A stretch of DNA of 64,000 bases from Macrosoma leucophasiata (GCA_036365455.1 JAWQUS010000030.1:2108001-2172000), one strand, 5' to 3'; shown: positions 20,299 to 30,633, counted from the stretch's first letter. Numbers and translations are program-made. The notes: a model not told the origin generated them from the sequence alone.

Positions 20299-20579
20299 AT
20301 GGTGGTAGAACTCCAGTGACGGAGTTCGCGGGCGTAGGAACCACCGCATTACCTATACTTGCCGCTAAATGGTAGAGTTCAGCAGTATTGTATTCCGGTC
20401 GGGTGGTAATGTACGGCCCTGTAATTTCCGGCACAGGGGCATAACACCTTAGGCCTTAGAAGTAGTAACGCATCTGCATTTTGACGTTTGCAATTTGTGT
20501 GGGTGTCTATAGGCTGCAGTCATCACTTAACATCAACGTGAACATGCGTGCTTGTTTGTCACTTTTATTACATAAAAAA
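20299..20579 (+). mobile_element. rep290, full length
   Basis: Begins ATGGTGGTAGAACTCCAGTG and ends TTATTACATAAAAAAG. All internal landmarks are present. Confidence 0.8.
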
Positions 20580-20599
20580 GACAATTTCCAATGGTTTAT

Positions 20600-21080
20600 A
20601 TTACACACTAAACGTAAAGATTAACCCCCTTATTCATAAACGTACATTAGATACGTTTTAGCTATAGAATGCTTTGTCTTTGTCAGTTGCATTGTCAAAT
20701 AAGCAGGATAGAAAAAGACAAAGGAGGGATCAGCAACACTTTAGCTAAAATACATTTGTGAATAAGCAGGGGGTAAGCGTTCTTTGTTCAAGGAAAGCAA
20801 AAGAAATATCACGACTAACTGAAAAGGAATAGAAGTAAAGAATTCAAGTCAATAAACCTTGTAAAAACTAGACCGTCTGGCTTGTTAGTCACTCCAATTA
20901 GTTGGTGTTAATTGAGATTTTATTATGACATGGCTGCCGCGCGGTATAGAAAGTGCAGTCAGCTGAATTTTCATTTTGGCCTCATTTTTAAATTACGCGT
21001 GAACCTTTTGAAATTGTACGGAATTCAAGTTGCTTGTAAGATAAAAGACAGATTCTTTCTTTGCAGTAGATGGGCCATAT
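20600..21080 (+). repeat. segmental duplication, copy 2 (carries MITE-N)
   Basis: Partner of 19430-19800. The rep290 at 20299 lies between the two copies and MITE-N sits inside this one. Confidence 0.75.
20625..20773 (+). mobile_element. MITE-N, copy 1
   Basis: 149 bp with inverted ends CCCCCTTATTCATAAACGTA and TTTGTGAATAAGCAGGGGG. It is flanked by TAA on both sides, and the paralogous segment at about 19475 shows the uninterrupted site GATTAAGCG. A TAA duplication suggests PIF/Harbinger; TTAA for piggyBac is the alternative. Confidence 0.85.
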
Positions 21081-21514
21081 AGGATCCAAGAACAATAAGA
21101 AATCTATTGTTATATTTTTCTGGTTGCTTGAGGAATTATAATGAAAGTTATTTAACTCCATTTTCTATTTTATTTCTCAATTTCAAATTCTCAATGATTT
21201 GACTATTTCCAAATAGCAAATAGCTTTAATGTAGAGAAGTGTATAATTCACCACCATATTAGATTACATAATTTACTAGTTTATAGCAGGCACAGAAAAC
21301 GACGAAATTGATTATTTTCGACCCCAGAATCGGTATCGATCAAGAAAACGATTGATTTCATATAACTTTTTCGCATTAACACATCCGAGTAAATAATTTT
21401 TAAAGATTTTTTTCTGTAAAATGAAATAGATTTAACTAGATAATAGCTAGATTTATAGATAATTAACTGGATAGTAACTAGATTTTTCATACATATTGTA
21501 TTTAGCAATAATCC
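21081..21514. other. no recognised feature
   Basis: AT-rich, no ORF above 75 codons and no matching repeat. Confidence 0.45.
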
Positions 21515-21632
21515 ATGCGAGTGAATGTAGAAAACAAAATTAAAAATGTAAAGAAAAATTTGGGCTTCAGGCAGGGATCGAACCTGCGACCTCAGGATAA
21601 CCAGACCAGTTGTGCCACTTTACCACTAAAAA
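21515..21632 (-). repeat. TLM tRNA-like module, partial
   Basis: The plus strand has GGCTTCAGGCAGGGATCGAA, CCTGCGACCTCAGGATAACC and CTTTACCACTAA, the reverse of a T arm with B box plus part of the D arm. It breaks off before the acceptor 5' arm. Closest to the module at 11380. Confidence 0.55.
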
Positions 21633-21739
21633 AGGAAGAATTTATTCGTTAAGATAAAAGTTATTCACTTAGCAGGGTTCCAAGTATAGAACGCTACGTT
21701 GCCACACACAGGTATCGTGCTCAAGCTAAACTAATATTA

Positions 21740-22081
21740 TAAAGAGGTAATATTTTTTTTGTTTGTTTGTTTGTAATGAATAGGCTCAATAACTAGAGGA
21801 CCGATTTTAAAAATTCTTTCACTATTCGAAAGCTACTTTATCCACGGGTAACATAGGCTATATTTCATTTTGGAAAAAATAGGGTTCCGTAAGTTATTTG
21901 GGTTTTTCAGACACAAGGTGTAAAAAATCAACCAGAAAAGTTACTTATTTTGCGTACGCTGCCTAAACTATAAAAGATATCGAGGGAGACTTTAGGCTAT
22001 ATCTATGTATAATCATCACACTAAGACGAATAGGAGAGGGTTGGCAACATTGCACCGCGCGAAGCCGGGGCGGGCCGCTAG
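21740..22081 (+). mobile_element. Helitron-like element H2
   Basis: Contains TTTGTTTGTTTGTAATGAAT, GGACCGATTTTAAAAATTC and TAGGGTTCCGTAAG. It ends in GCGCGAAGCCGGGGCGGGCC then GCTAG followed by T. Nonautonomous: no Rep or helicase sequence. Confidence 0.65.
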
Positions 22082-22289
22082 TAGTAAATATTGTCCATCG
22101 TGCCCATAGGCTTGTCGCCACCCTCTCCCCACGCAGTGGGCACTACATTGCGGCCGCATGGCACTCGCGCTGAAGTGCCAACTACGTTAATCCAGGCTGA
22201 GCTATGCGCCTGTCATGTCCGTTTACACTGTAGAGCCATTTTACCAACAAAAAACACATTCCATTCGAAAAAAATATATATATTTCAGG

Positions 22290-22483
22290 TCTGTAGAGCG
22301 TTATCTCTTTTGCACTGTACCTATTTGACATTTGTCGACCATTATGATCAAGTTTTGACCAATAACGGACTGTCAGTGCTTACGTAGGCAGTGTGCAACA
22401 GAGATAACGCTCTACAAAGTCGAACCTAGTCGATTGTCTCTTTCGCAGCCTCGATGTGCAATATCAATTGTTGAATACTGTAC
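22290..22483 (+). mobile_element. MITE-L, left end missing
   Basis: From TCAGGTCTGTAGAGCGTTAT to ATCAATTGTTGAATACTG. The left 50 bp of the element are absent, replaced by an AT run. Confidence 0.7.
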
Positions 22484-22752
22484 ACAAATACAGTCGTTAA
22501 GGTTATTACTCGAGTTTTTCCGTCAGGGGTTAAAGGGACCACATAACTGCGAATTCGCATAGTATCGCAAATATCTGCGAGCTCGCACGAATATATCGCC
22601 TGCGATGCGGCGTTGCATCGCATCGCAGTTTTGTGTGGCCGCTCATAAACATATCAAAACGCTACGTGTCCACAAACTATATCCATTTCTGTCTACCCCT
22701 ACTTGGGAACACAATCGTAATAATACATTGCTGTAAATATTTTTGTCCATAA

Positions 22753-22894
22753 AAAAAAAAAAAAAAAAAAAAACCTCCACCAATCCGCATTGGAGCAGCG
22801 TGGTGGAGTAAGCTCCAGGCCTTCCCCCAAACAGGGGAGAGACTCGTGCCCAGCAGTGGGACGTATAATGGGTTGCCATTATTATTATTATTAT
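22753..22894 (+). mobile_element. SINE-5S, 5'-truncated, with an A-run at its 5' junction
   Basis: About 21 A precede CCTCCACCAATCCGCATTGG and the usual tail follows with ATT repeats. The flanks TAAATATTTTTGTCCATAA at 22734-22752 and 22895-22913 are an exact 19-bp target duplication, so the insertion is real and recent. Head and half the body are missing. Confidence 0.9.
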
Positions 22895-22913
22895 TAAATA
22901 TTTTTGTCCATAA

Positions 22914-23363
22914 GACCCAACATACAACGTAAGAGTCGGACATTTTAACCGATATGTCATACATGTACAAGATAAACTTTGTGGGCTTATGGTAAGTATT
23001 TTATGTGAGTAGCGTCAGAGCCTATTACGTGGACCGTGGGTGATGTAAGCACTGTGAAAATAGTCGCAAGTCATAAGCGATTGACTATTTTTTTTTTTAA
23101 ATGCATTTAGATGTAAAAAAGATATAACATACTGTTTTATTTAAAAAAATTAAACCATAAGTTTGGATTACGTCGTATAAATAAATTCTTGTGGAATAAA
23201 TAATAGACAAACATAACTTTTTAGTAAAACAGGGGTAGTTATGAAGAAAACTAGGATAACAGATAAGTCGTTGTGACCATTACAAAATAAACCTTGTAAG
23301 AAGTAGCTAAGGTGGATTGTCTGCTGTCTCAAAATTTCGAAGGTCAATGACACGTGTAAGTAG
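22914..23363. other. no recognised feature
   Basis: AT-rich, no ORF or matching repeat beyond short T-runs. Confidence 0.45.
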
Positions 23364-23415
23364 GACTTCAATGTAATGTGCATGCTTGTTTGCCACTTTC
23401 ATTACATAAAAAAAA
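23364..23415 (+). mobile_element. rep290 3' tail fragment
   Basis: TGCATGCTTGTTTGCCAC, TTTCATTACAT and an A-run. Confidence 0.5.
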
Positions 23416-23693
23416 TCTTATAAATTATGTCGATTTATAGTCATTAATATTTATAAGTTTAATAAATCTTACGTATGTTCTTCTTTATACTTCCCAAACA
23501 ACTTTGATTCCAAATTTCAACTATTTACAATCTGAAGTATTCTGAAGTTTTGGTTGTGTCGTTTATCAGTCACTCAATCACTCAATCAATTTATCAGTCA
23601 AGATGAATCACGTCCGCCAACACACCACAAAGCACGAAAAAAATACCGTAACCCGGGTGTACCCCTACAAGAAAAAAAAATCACAACTCTTAT

Positions 23694-23956
23694 GTACAGT
23701 GCTCAACAATGAATATTGCACATCGAGCCTAGGAAGGAGACTTCGGCTCATATCGGCTTATATCGGTCTGTAGAGCGTTATCTCTTTCGCACCGTACCTA
23801 TTTGAAGTTTGTCGACCATTTTGATCAGGTTTTGATCAATGCCGGACTGTACTTACGTAGGCAGTGTGCAACAGAGATAACGTTCTACGAAGTCGAAACG
23901 AGCCGATCGTCTCTTTCGCAGACTCGATGTGCAATATTAATTGTTGAGTACTGTAC
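23694..23956 (+). mobile_element. MITE-L, complete copy
   Basis: 263 bp. Ends GTACAGTGCTCAACAATGAA then TATTGCACATCGAG are inverted at the right end (CTCGATGTGCAATATTAATTG, TTGAGTACTGTAC). Subterminal CTGTAGAGCGTTATCTC is also inverted. No ORF. The superfamily is not identified. Confidence 0.8.
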
Positions 23957-24290
23957 GACTGTACGTCTTAAATAAAAAATCAACCGCAACCGCCCATTCC
24001 TTGAACCACACAGCACGTGTACAATCGCGAAGGAAACCATAACCCGGGTTTACAAGGAAACATACTCCACGACTGTACTTGTTTCTCGCCCACTTGCCGT
24101 CGATAAAGCCGGCAAATTAAATGTTGTAATAAAACACTGACAATTTCCGCAGCTTTTATCGTTGTTGATTGCGTCTTGTGTTTTATTTTTAATTCGGGAA
24201 AGTGGCAAACATCCTACTGATTAATTGAGGATACAATATTTGGGACATGAGCACATATTAGATCTAATCCATAATACTAAGTATAATTTT
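23957..24290. other. no clear feature; weak echo of the sequence left of MITE-L
   Basis: GTAACCCGGGTGTAC at about 23649 and ATAACCCGGGTTTAC at about 24031 suggest a short duplication around MITE-L. Nothing else was recognised. Confidence 0.3.
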
Positions 24291-24624
24291 ACTGGTGGTA
24301 AGAGCTCCAGTGACGGAGCTCGCGGGCGTAGGCACCACCGCATTGCTTTGATTTTGTGTTCTTAGTTTTAGTGTTTATGTTGTTTTTACAAATAAAGTTT
24401 TTCTATTCTATTATATTCTAATATATACTATCGTGTTCCGGTCAGGTGGTAATGTATGGCCCTGTAATTTCCGGCACAGAGGCATAACACCTTAGGCCTC
24501 AGGAGTGGTAACGCATCTGCATTTTGACCTTGGTCTTTGTGTGGGTGTCTATAGGTTACAGTCATCACTTAACATCAATGTGAAAAGCATGCTTGTTTGA
24601 CACTTGCATTACATTAAAAAAAAA
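24291..24624 (+). mobile_element. rep290 with a LINE tail inserted and a small deletion
   Basis: 5' part 24291-24344 (ACTGGTGGTAAGAGCTCCAG to CACCACCGCATT) and 3' part from 24428 (CTATCGTGTTCCGG) to the A-run. The CTTGCCGCTAAATGGTAG section is missing at the insertion. Confidence 0.75.
24345..24427 (+). mobile_element. short LINE 3' tail nested in rep290
   Basis: ACAAATAAAGTTTTTCTATTC and a TATTC-type repeat, similar to the tail at 62985-63113. It carries a polyadenylation signal AATAAA. Confidence 0.5.
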
Positions 24625-24704
24625 CTAAGTTATGTCATTACGGTCACACTGGTCGTTTTATTATGTTAATTCATTAGTGAGTAATACGAAATGTGACACG
24701 ATTG

Positions 24705-24996
24705 TGTAAGAAGTCGCTTTTACCCTTAATAATTGTTTTATATTATTTCGCATTAACACATGCTTGTGAAATATATTTTTATTTTAAAGAAAAATGGAAA
24801 GAAAAATTTGACTTCAGGCGAGACTCGAACTCGCGGCCTACTGGGAATCTAGTCCAGCTGCTCTTCCAATTGAGCTACTGAAGTCCTGCCCGATTTGTCA
24901 AATCTTTCCTTCACATTTATTGCATTGCTTTATGGTAGCAGCAGCGCCATCTATTGCCAACTATGCTAGTTAGGCAACCGATATAATAGACTCTTT
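24705..24996 (-). repeat. TLM tRNA-like module, complete, reverse
   Basis: The tRNA-like part is 24885-24809. Reading minus: acceptor ACTTCAG, A box TAGCTCAATTGG, T arm GCGAG-TTCGAGT-CTCGC, acceptor CTGAAGT. The unit is flanked by AAATTTTTCTTTCC on one side and TTTGACAAATCGGGCAGG, GATGGCGCTGCTGCTACC on the other. Its mirror image follows at once. Confidence 0.7.
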
Positions 24997-25002
24997 ATTA
25001 TT

Positions 25003-25243
25003 ATTAATGCGAAATAACATAAAACAATTATTAAGGGTAAAAGCGACTTCTTTACGATATTCAATAAACTGCAAAGGCTATTATATCGGTTGCCTAACTA
25101 GCATAGTTGGCAATAGATGGCGCTGCTGCTACCATAAAGCAATGCAATAAATGCGAAGGAAAGATTTGACAAATCGGGAAAGACTTCAATAGCTCAATTG
25201 GAAGAGCGGCTGGACTAGATTCCCAGTAGGCCGCGAGTTCGAG
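25003..25243 (+). repeat. TLM tRNA-like module, forward, cut in the T arm
   Basis: Repeats in opposite orientation AATGCGAAATAACATAAAAC, TATCGGTTGCCTAACTAGC and the tRNA-like part from 25182. It stops at GAGTTCGAGTC where the direct repeat at 25245 begins. Together with 24705-24996 it makes a long inverted repeat. Confidence 0.7.
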
Positions 25244-25244
25244 T

Positions 25245-25380
25245 CTTGTTCCTTTTGTATTGTGAAGCGGGCTATCTTCGACAATAGCGCTGCACTTGAG
25301 CTGTACCGGACAACTCCTTGTGTTGTTTTACAATCGACGGATCGGACATATTGGCTTATTAGATAAAATGTTATACTCGT
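25245..25380 (+). repeat. 136-bp direct repeat, copy 1 (LTR-like)
   Basis: Nearly identical to 25520-25655; I count two differences (CTTCGAC/CTCCGAC, ATTGGC/ATTAGC). The 139-bp interior has no ORF. Terminal direct repeats around a short interior resemble a TRIM; a simple tandem duplication is the alternative. Confidence 0.6.
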
Positions 25381-25519
25381 AAAATGAGCATTCGCTCGTC
25401 TGATGTAAATCGACCTTAAAGCTATTGCTAATCAATGAACACAGGCTGTGTATCTAGTTATAGTCTATCTTCTAAAGAAGAACAATAATAAATCACTGAA
25501 CTAGAAATGTTCAACAAGC

Positions 25520-25655
25520 CTTGTTCCTTTTGTATTGTGAAGCGGGCTATCTCCGACAATAGCGCTGCACTTGAGCTGTACCGGACAACTCCTTGTGTTG
25601 TTTTACAATCGACGGATCGGACATATTAGCTTATTAGATAAAATGTTATACTCGT
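25520..25655 (+). repeat. 136-bp direct repeat, copy 2 (LTR-like)
   Basis: Offset of 275 bp from copy 1. Both run from CTTGTTCCTTTTGTATTG to TTATACTCGT. No clear primer-binding site or polypurine tract was seen. Confidence 0.6.
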
Positions 25656-25691
25656 TTCTTGCATTGACTCGTTTGTTGTGTTGTTTAACAG

Positions 25692-25793
25692 TTTTGACCT
25701 CTGGTTTTTGTGTAGATGTCTATAGACTGCATTCATCACTTAACATCAATGTGAACTGCATGCTTGTTTGACACCTTCATGACATTAAAAAAA
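25692..25793 (+). mobile_element. rep290 3' third
   Basis: From TTTTGACCTCTGG to GACACCTTCATGACATT plus A-run. Confidence 0.6.
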
Positions 25794-26129
25794 TCATAGG
25801 AAAAACTTGTAGTTCGCAATCGGAAGAATCTTAGACCCACCCCCTTTGTACAAATATTCTCGTGTGTTACGATATTAAAACATATGCAAAAAATAAACTA
25901 AAATCTCTGTTTTAACCAAGAAAAGGTCAACTTTGATCACGTTTCAACTTGTAATGACTTGCACCTTCCTCCGCGATTTTCATACTACATTACACGACTT
26001 GATCTGTATGATGGATGGGCTTCCGGTGATTACGCGCCAGTCGGCCGGGAATGTGTTACGGCCTTAACATTCGATCGCGAGGGATGTTCGGTAAGGGTGT
26101 GGTGCAACAGTGAGCGGGTTTAGATTTTT
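25794..26129. other. no recognised feature
   Basis: Moderate G+C around 25980-26100, no ORF and no match in the window. Confidence 0.4.
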
Positions 26130-26395
26130 ATCTTCAGCTGTTTTTTAGGGTTTTGTACCCAAAGGGGAGAAAAGGGAAGGGACCTTATTATGTCCATCCG
26201 TCCGTCTGTCGATGCTCCCTGCGTCCGTGCGTCCGTGCATCCGTGCGTCCGTGCGTCCGTGCGTCCGTGCGTCCGTGCGTCCGTACGTTCGTGCGTCCGT
26301 ACGTCCGTGCGTCCGTCCGTCTTACCGTTTTCTATAGGTCATGGTCCAGAACCCTTCGTGCGCGAGTCCGACCTGCATTTGACCTGTTTTTTTTA
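26130..26395 (+). mobile_element. W repeat, right part
   Basis: GGGTTTTGTACCCAAAGGGG, an expanded GTCCGTGC tract, then AGAACCCTTCGTGCGCGAGT and a terminal GACCTGTTTTTTTT. The last parts resemble the CCGGCCAAGTGCG terminus at 26972 in inverted form. Confidence 0.5.
26188..26325 (+). repeat. 8-bp tandem repeat tract
   Basis: About 13 imperfect units of GTCCGTGC. All long frames here are translations of this tract. Confidence 0.85.
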
Positions 26396-26527
26396 ATTCT
26401 TAATTTGACACAAAACGATTAAGTACAAGAGAAATTCCTGAGCTAGGTTCAAAGATCTGTGTTACGCGCCTACGGAATATATTTTAACAAGCTCAGAGAG
26501 ATTGACCACATTTCAGTTCCTTATGTC

Positions 26528-26690
26528 AGCAAGTATTGGCAACATGTACAATACCTTCGTCTTGAGATACTGCGGTAAATTGGACGCGAAGATGTACCGT
26601 AGCTTTCCGAAAGACTCAAAAATCAGTCATTGACCTGTTTCTCGAATTAAGACTTAGACCTACCTATGTACTAGTATTATTCCTCACCAC
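26528..26690 (-). mobile_element. decayed RTE fragment
   Basis: CTTGAGATACTGCGGTAAAT and GATGTACCGTAGCTTTCCG correspond to the RTE coding segment near 15600-15660. Frames are destroyed. Confidence 0.55.
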
Positions 26691-26971
26691 ATCTACCGCT
26701 CACTATGTAACCATACCTTTATCGTGAATATAAATTGCGAGCTTGTAGGAATTACGGACTATAAAATTGCTTAAGCACTTTGTTCTCTGTAAAGCAGCAA
26801 GTGTAATAAGTGCTATGAGATCGTGCAATTGACTTTTCACATAAAAGTCTCTTGAAAAGTAAAATATACCTACTACTTACATTTTTTTTGTATACGTGAG
26901 ACAATTAAATTTTTAAGCATAATTTTAAGTGCCCTACGAGGTTTTGATCATGTGATACATACTAATATTAT

Positions 26972-27690
26972 AGAAACCGGCCAAGTGCGTATCGGGACAC
27001 GCACAAAGTAGAGTTATGTTTTTTCAAGAACCTACATTGTATAAGTTGATTAACTATTACTCGTAAAGTTGTTGAGTGTTAGCCGGGATAGTTTTTATTT
27101 CTAATTCGTTTCGTATTCGTTCGAATCGTAGATAGCAAATTGTTCCGTTCCACAAGTGGACAGCTTCAACAGATAAAGATTTGGCATAGTACTGGGAAGA
27201 ATATAAAGGAAAACGAAGTTGAAGTTTTTGGATGATCGTAAGGAAAGGGTTTGGGAAGAACACAAAAATTGGAAGCGTTCTTTTAGATAAAGTAGAGCAT
27301 TCGGTTTGAATAGCACACAGTACTAATGAAAGAATGTGTGTATTCCGACGCAAGCCATATTAGCTTAGGTTTATATACGAACAGTTAACTAAATCGAAAA
27401 ATGATATTAGTCCATCCCTAACATTTTTGAAAACCTTTCCAACGATATCTTACACTACATAGAAAACTATAAATAAAAAAAATATCCGCGTGTTACATGT
27501 AGAGGAAGTACCCTACATTTTTTTTCATGTTTTTATTCCACCATTTTGTCGGCGTGATTAAGGTTTGTACTTGTACCAAATTTCACCAATACCAATCGTT
27601 TCTGCGCTAAACCGCGGACGGACAGACAGACAGACAGACAGACGTCGCAAAACCATAAGGGTTCCTTGTTTACTACGGAACCATAAAAAG
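26972..27690 (-). mobile_element. W repeat, composite copy
   Basis: The left end AAACCGGCCAAGTGCG and the right part 27375-27690 (GACAAAATGG in reverse, CAGACAGACAGACAGAC, TTCCTTGTTTACTACGG) match the W copy at 40528 in reverse. A LINE fragment lies in the middle. Confidence 0.5.
27057..27353 (-). pseudogene. C-terminal fragment of a LINE ORF
   Basis: The minus frame has RRNTHILSLVLCAIQT, QYYAKSLSVEAVHLWN and ends at 27057. SLSVEAVHLWN is a usual C-terminal motif of non-LTR reverse transcriptases. The part after LWN has shifted. It is embedded in W. Confidence 0.5.
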
Positions 27691-27840
27691 TTACTCTATG
27701 TGTGTTACGCTTTCACGGTCAAACCACTGAACCGATTGTGATGAAATTAACCATACAGGTAGTTTTAACCTTAAAGAGGGACCTACTTCTATTACTACCC
27801 ACATTTTGTGGCTGAAAAACTACCTAACGGACACATTCCA
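27691..27840 (+). mobile_element. fragment of a Helitron-like repeat
   Basis: TTACGCTTTCACGGTCAAAC, CACTGAACCGATTGTGATG recalls the interior of common lepidopteran Helitron-like repeats. Termini absent. Confidence 0.35.
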
Positions 27841-28041
27841 CAAAATTCCATACGAACTAGGCCCTCACATAGTAGTGGAAGCGGTGTGAGAGTTAACTTT
27901 ATGAGCCATTAAAACTGACCGGATTCATCTGACCTCTATTTGTTTGGCGGTCGGAGGATTAAGCGTTTGTAGATCCTGATTGGATACTGTACCAATTTGG
28001 AAATAAATGTATAATAAGAGTTTCAGAGTCCAAGACCTAGT

Positions 28042-28639
28042 GAACCCTTCGAGTATCCGAACGCCTGTAAGCCTAGAAATTTTTGTAGGGATGAGTCCTA
28101 GAGATTATTGTAGACATAATATGTTAAGTACCATAACCTTCGCCGGGCAAGGATCAGCCCGTCACGTCATCTGGATTGCTGATGAGAAAAGTAACTTCCA
28201 TATTTTAGATCTTGCAGCCATAGTTTTGCGACCATCATTGTTGCGTCTTATTTATATTTGTAGTGGTGTTTCCATGACAACGGAAGTGTGTTTCCGTGAC
28301 GATGAAATTGTTAGGACGTATTCAATAAATTATGTATCGAGCGTATCATGTAATGTAAATTGTACATCAATTAGCCTGCTATTGATATATGATTGAGTCG
28401 CTCATTTGCAGTAAAGAAATCGTTATTTTCTTTAAAAATACGAATACACAAACTTTAAACTTTAAGACGCACCATAAATGGTCGCAATCGAGCCAGATCT
28501 AAAATATGAAAGTAACTTTTCTCATCAGAAATCCAGATGACGTGACAGGTTGATCCTTGTATTGCTTGTAAGTCGATGATTTTTGTACTTAGCATGTTAT
28601 GATTCAGCCTTACAGGGCCAACGTTACTCGGAGGGTTCA
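28042..28639. repeat. long imperfect inverted repeat with 180-210-bp arms
   Basis: Arms 28042-28250 and 28463-28639 are reverse complements: GAACCCTTCGAGT, GTCACGTCATCTGGATT, CTGATGAGAAAAGT, CATATTTTAGATCT all recur inverted. The spacer is about 210 bp. Both arms translate to VIWI-x-DEKS-x-FHILDLA, so the two small ORFs at 28007 and 28455 mirror each other and neither is likely a gene. An RNA would fold into a long hairpin. Confidence 0.7.
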
Positions 28640-28740
28640 GTATCTCTCCTACTATGAGATTAACTACATGAGATCCGAAAACTAACTGGAACACGATGGT
28701 TCTGAACACAGCCTTGTGGTGGCATACTGTTTGGGAAATG

Positions 28741-29109
28741 CGCAGCGCGTATGGCCCCGCGGCTGGTGTAGATCATAGGCGATCTACTCGGTTAAGCATT
28801 ACGGGCGCGGTCGGGTGTGTGATGGGTGACCGCTAGTGGCAAATTAAAAATGCGTTTCCGTGCTTCGGAGGGCACGTTAAGCCGTCAGTCCCAGTTGCTG
28901 TCGAAAGATAGCAGTCGTTAAACCTTGTCGGAGGTCCGCCTTATGGGCGGTTTGAAAACATCCGACAGCGGGTTGGCCACTAACCCGTATTTCCATCAAT
29001 CCGCATTGGAGCAGCGTGGTGGAGTAAGCTCCAGGCCTCCCCCCAAAAAGGGGAGAGACTCGTGCCCAGCAGTGGGACGTGTAATGGGTCGCCATTATTA
29101 TTATTATTA
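28741..29109 (+). mobile_element. SINE-5S, full length
   Basis: 5S-like head with GATCTACTCGGTTAAGCATT and GGGTGACCGC, body CATCCGACAGCGGGTTGGCC, tail with ATT repeats. Short AATG flanks only. Confidence 0.85.
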
Positions 29110-29110
29110 T

Positions 29111-29792
29111 AATGCTTTGGTGCTTATACCAAAAACGTCCTGCGCGAGTTCTTACACCAGTAATAAACCTTTGAAATCTTGTCTTCCCTTTAGTGGAATG
29201 CAACCCTAACACACCATAGAAACAAAATCACGTTCAATTTATAAGGTTATTAAGGAAATCAATGAAATTCGTGTTTTCCATTTTAACACGACGTTGCGTA
29301 ATTAATGAGAAAATTCTCATAATAATTACCGTCTTTGAAGTTTTCTGCCAAGCACGCTTGTATGTGTGGAGGCAAAATATTTACGTTCATTGGAATTTGT
29401 GTGAAGAGATGCCTGAAACTTATTTAAAGGTTATAATAGTAAACACAACTTCACGCAGTTATTGCCCCGCAGTGGTTGGCAGATAATATAACACATGCTT
29501 GTCAGTGTCACCCCTAGTTTGGACTAAAACATTAAACATGATGATTTCGCAACTCGTCGCATAAAGTATGTATTGCGATGAATGTCTTGTTGGTGCTATA
29601 GACCGACCGTTTAACTCGCGTATCGCCTGCGCGGTACAAGGGGAGCGGGAAGAGATGTCACCGGGTGGGTACAAGGGTTCGCGCTGCTGTCAAACCTATC
29701 ATTTTACATGCTTTTATGTGAATGTTTCATCAATGCAAACTCACGGTTAGGCATGCTTATCATCTCGATTTGCCAGTTGTAAATATATTTTT
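29111..29792. other. no clear feature
   Basis: AT-rich. AACTTCACGCAGTTATTGCC at about 29448 may be a decayed SINE-B tail on the minus strand. Nothing else was recognised. Confidence 0.35.
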
Positions 29793-29984
29793 ATTTAATG
29801 AAGGTGAAGGCGCATGCATTTCATATTGATGTTAAGTGATTATTGCAGCCTATAGAAACCCACACAAAAACCAGAGGTCAAACGTAGATGCGTTGCCACC
29901 CCTGACAACTAAGTTGTTTTGTCTCGAGAATAGTTATTATACCGTCCAACCGGAACACGATAGTGCTGAACACTGCAATTTGGC
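29793..29984 (-). mobile_element. rep290, 3' two thirds, diverged subtype
   Basis: Tail, TTGATGTTAAGTGATTATTG, CAGCCTATAGAAACCC, then ATTATACCGTCCAACCGG. Confidence 0.6.
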
Positions 29985-30286
29985 ATATTCCCCTTATGAT
30001 GCAATAGGGCATTTTTTGGGCAAGATTTTGTCTAGAACCTCTTACGTCTTACGGGTGAAATAATGACTCCACTGTTCTCCACCCATCTCTTCTTTTTTTA
30101 ACATATTATCTGTACATTTCTCGATAAAATAATAATATTACGAGTGTATGTCGGAGATAGAGAACACAAACGTACTGATTTGACTGAACCAATGATTACA
30201 GAAAGTCCTGATCGAAGGATTAAATAAACATACCCAACAACTTGATTGAAAAGTGTCATCAATGACACTTGACAGTTGAACTTTTT

Positions 30287-30557
30287 ACTGATGGTATCGC
30301 TCCAGTGACGAAGCTCGCGGGCGTAGGCACCACCGCATTACCTAATACACTTGCCGCTGAATAGTAGTGTTCAGCACTATCGTGTTCCAGTCAGGTGGTA
30401 ATTTACGGCACAGAGGCATAACACCTAAGACCTCAGGAGTGGTAACGCATCTGCATTTTGATCTTGGTCTTTGTGTGGATGTCTATAGGCTGCAGTCATC
30501 ACTAAACATCAATGTGAACTGCATGCTTGTTTGCCACTTCCATTACATAAAAAAAAC
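30287..30557 (+). mobile_element. rep290, full length
   Basis: ACTGATGGTATCGCTCCAGTG to CCATTACATAAAAAAAAC. Lacks the GGCCCTGTAATTTCC section, like the copy at 37451. Confidence 0.8.
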
Positions 30558-30633
30558 TTGACAATGAGAAATGTAATTTGGGTACGCTCCGAACCAAATC
30601 TGGTCGTATGTAGAGGATTGCGACGGACATAAT

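Noticed and set aside
26153..26422. Arginine/valine-rich 89- and 68-codon frames
   Set aside because: They are translations of the GTCCGTGC tandem tract in two frames.
28519..28545. Hammerhead core CTGATGAGAAAA in the inverted-repeat arms
   Set aside because: There is no stem II between CTGATGA and GAAA, so the catalytic fold is not possible as read.
28007..28709. 129- and 84-codon frames as genes
   Set aside because: They are translations of the two arms of one inverted repeat, mirrored on opposite strands.
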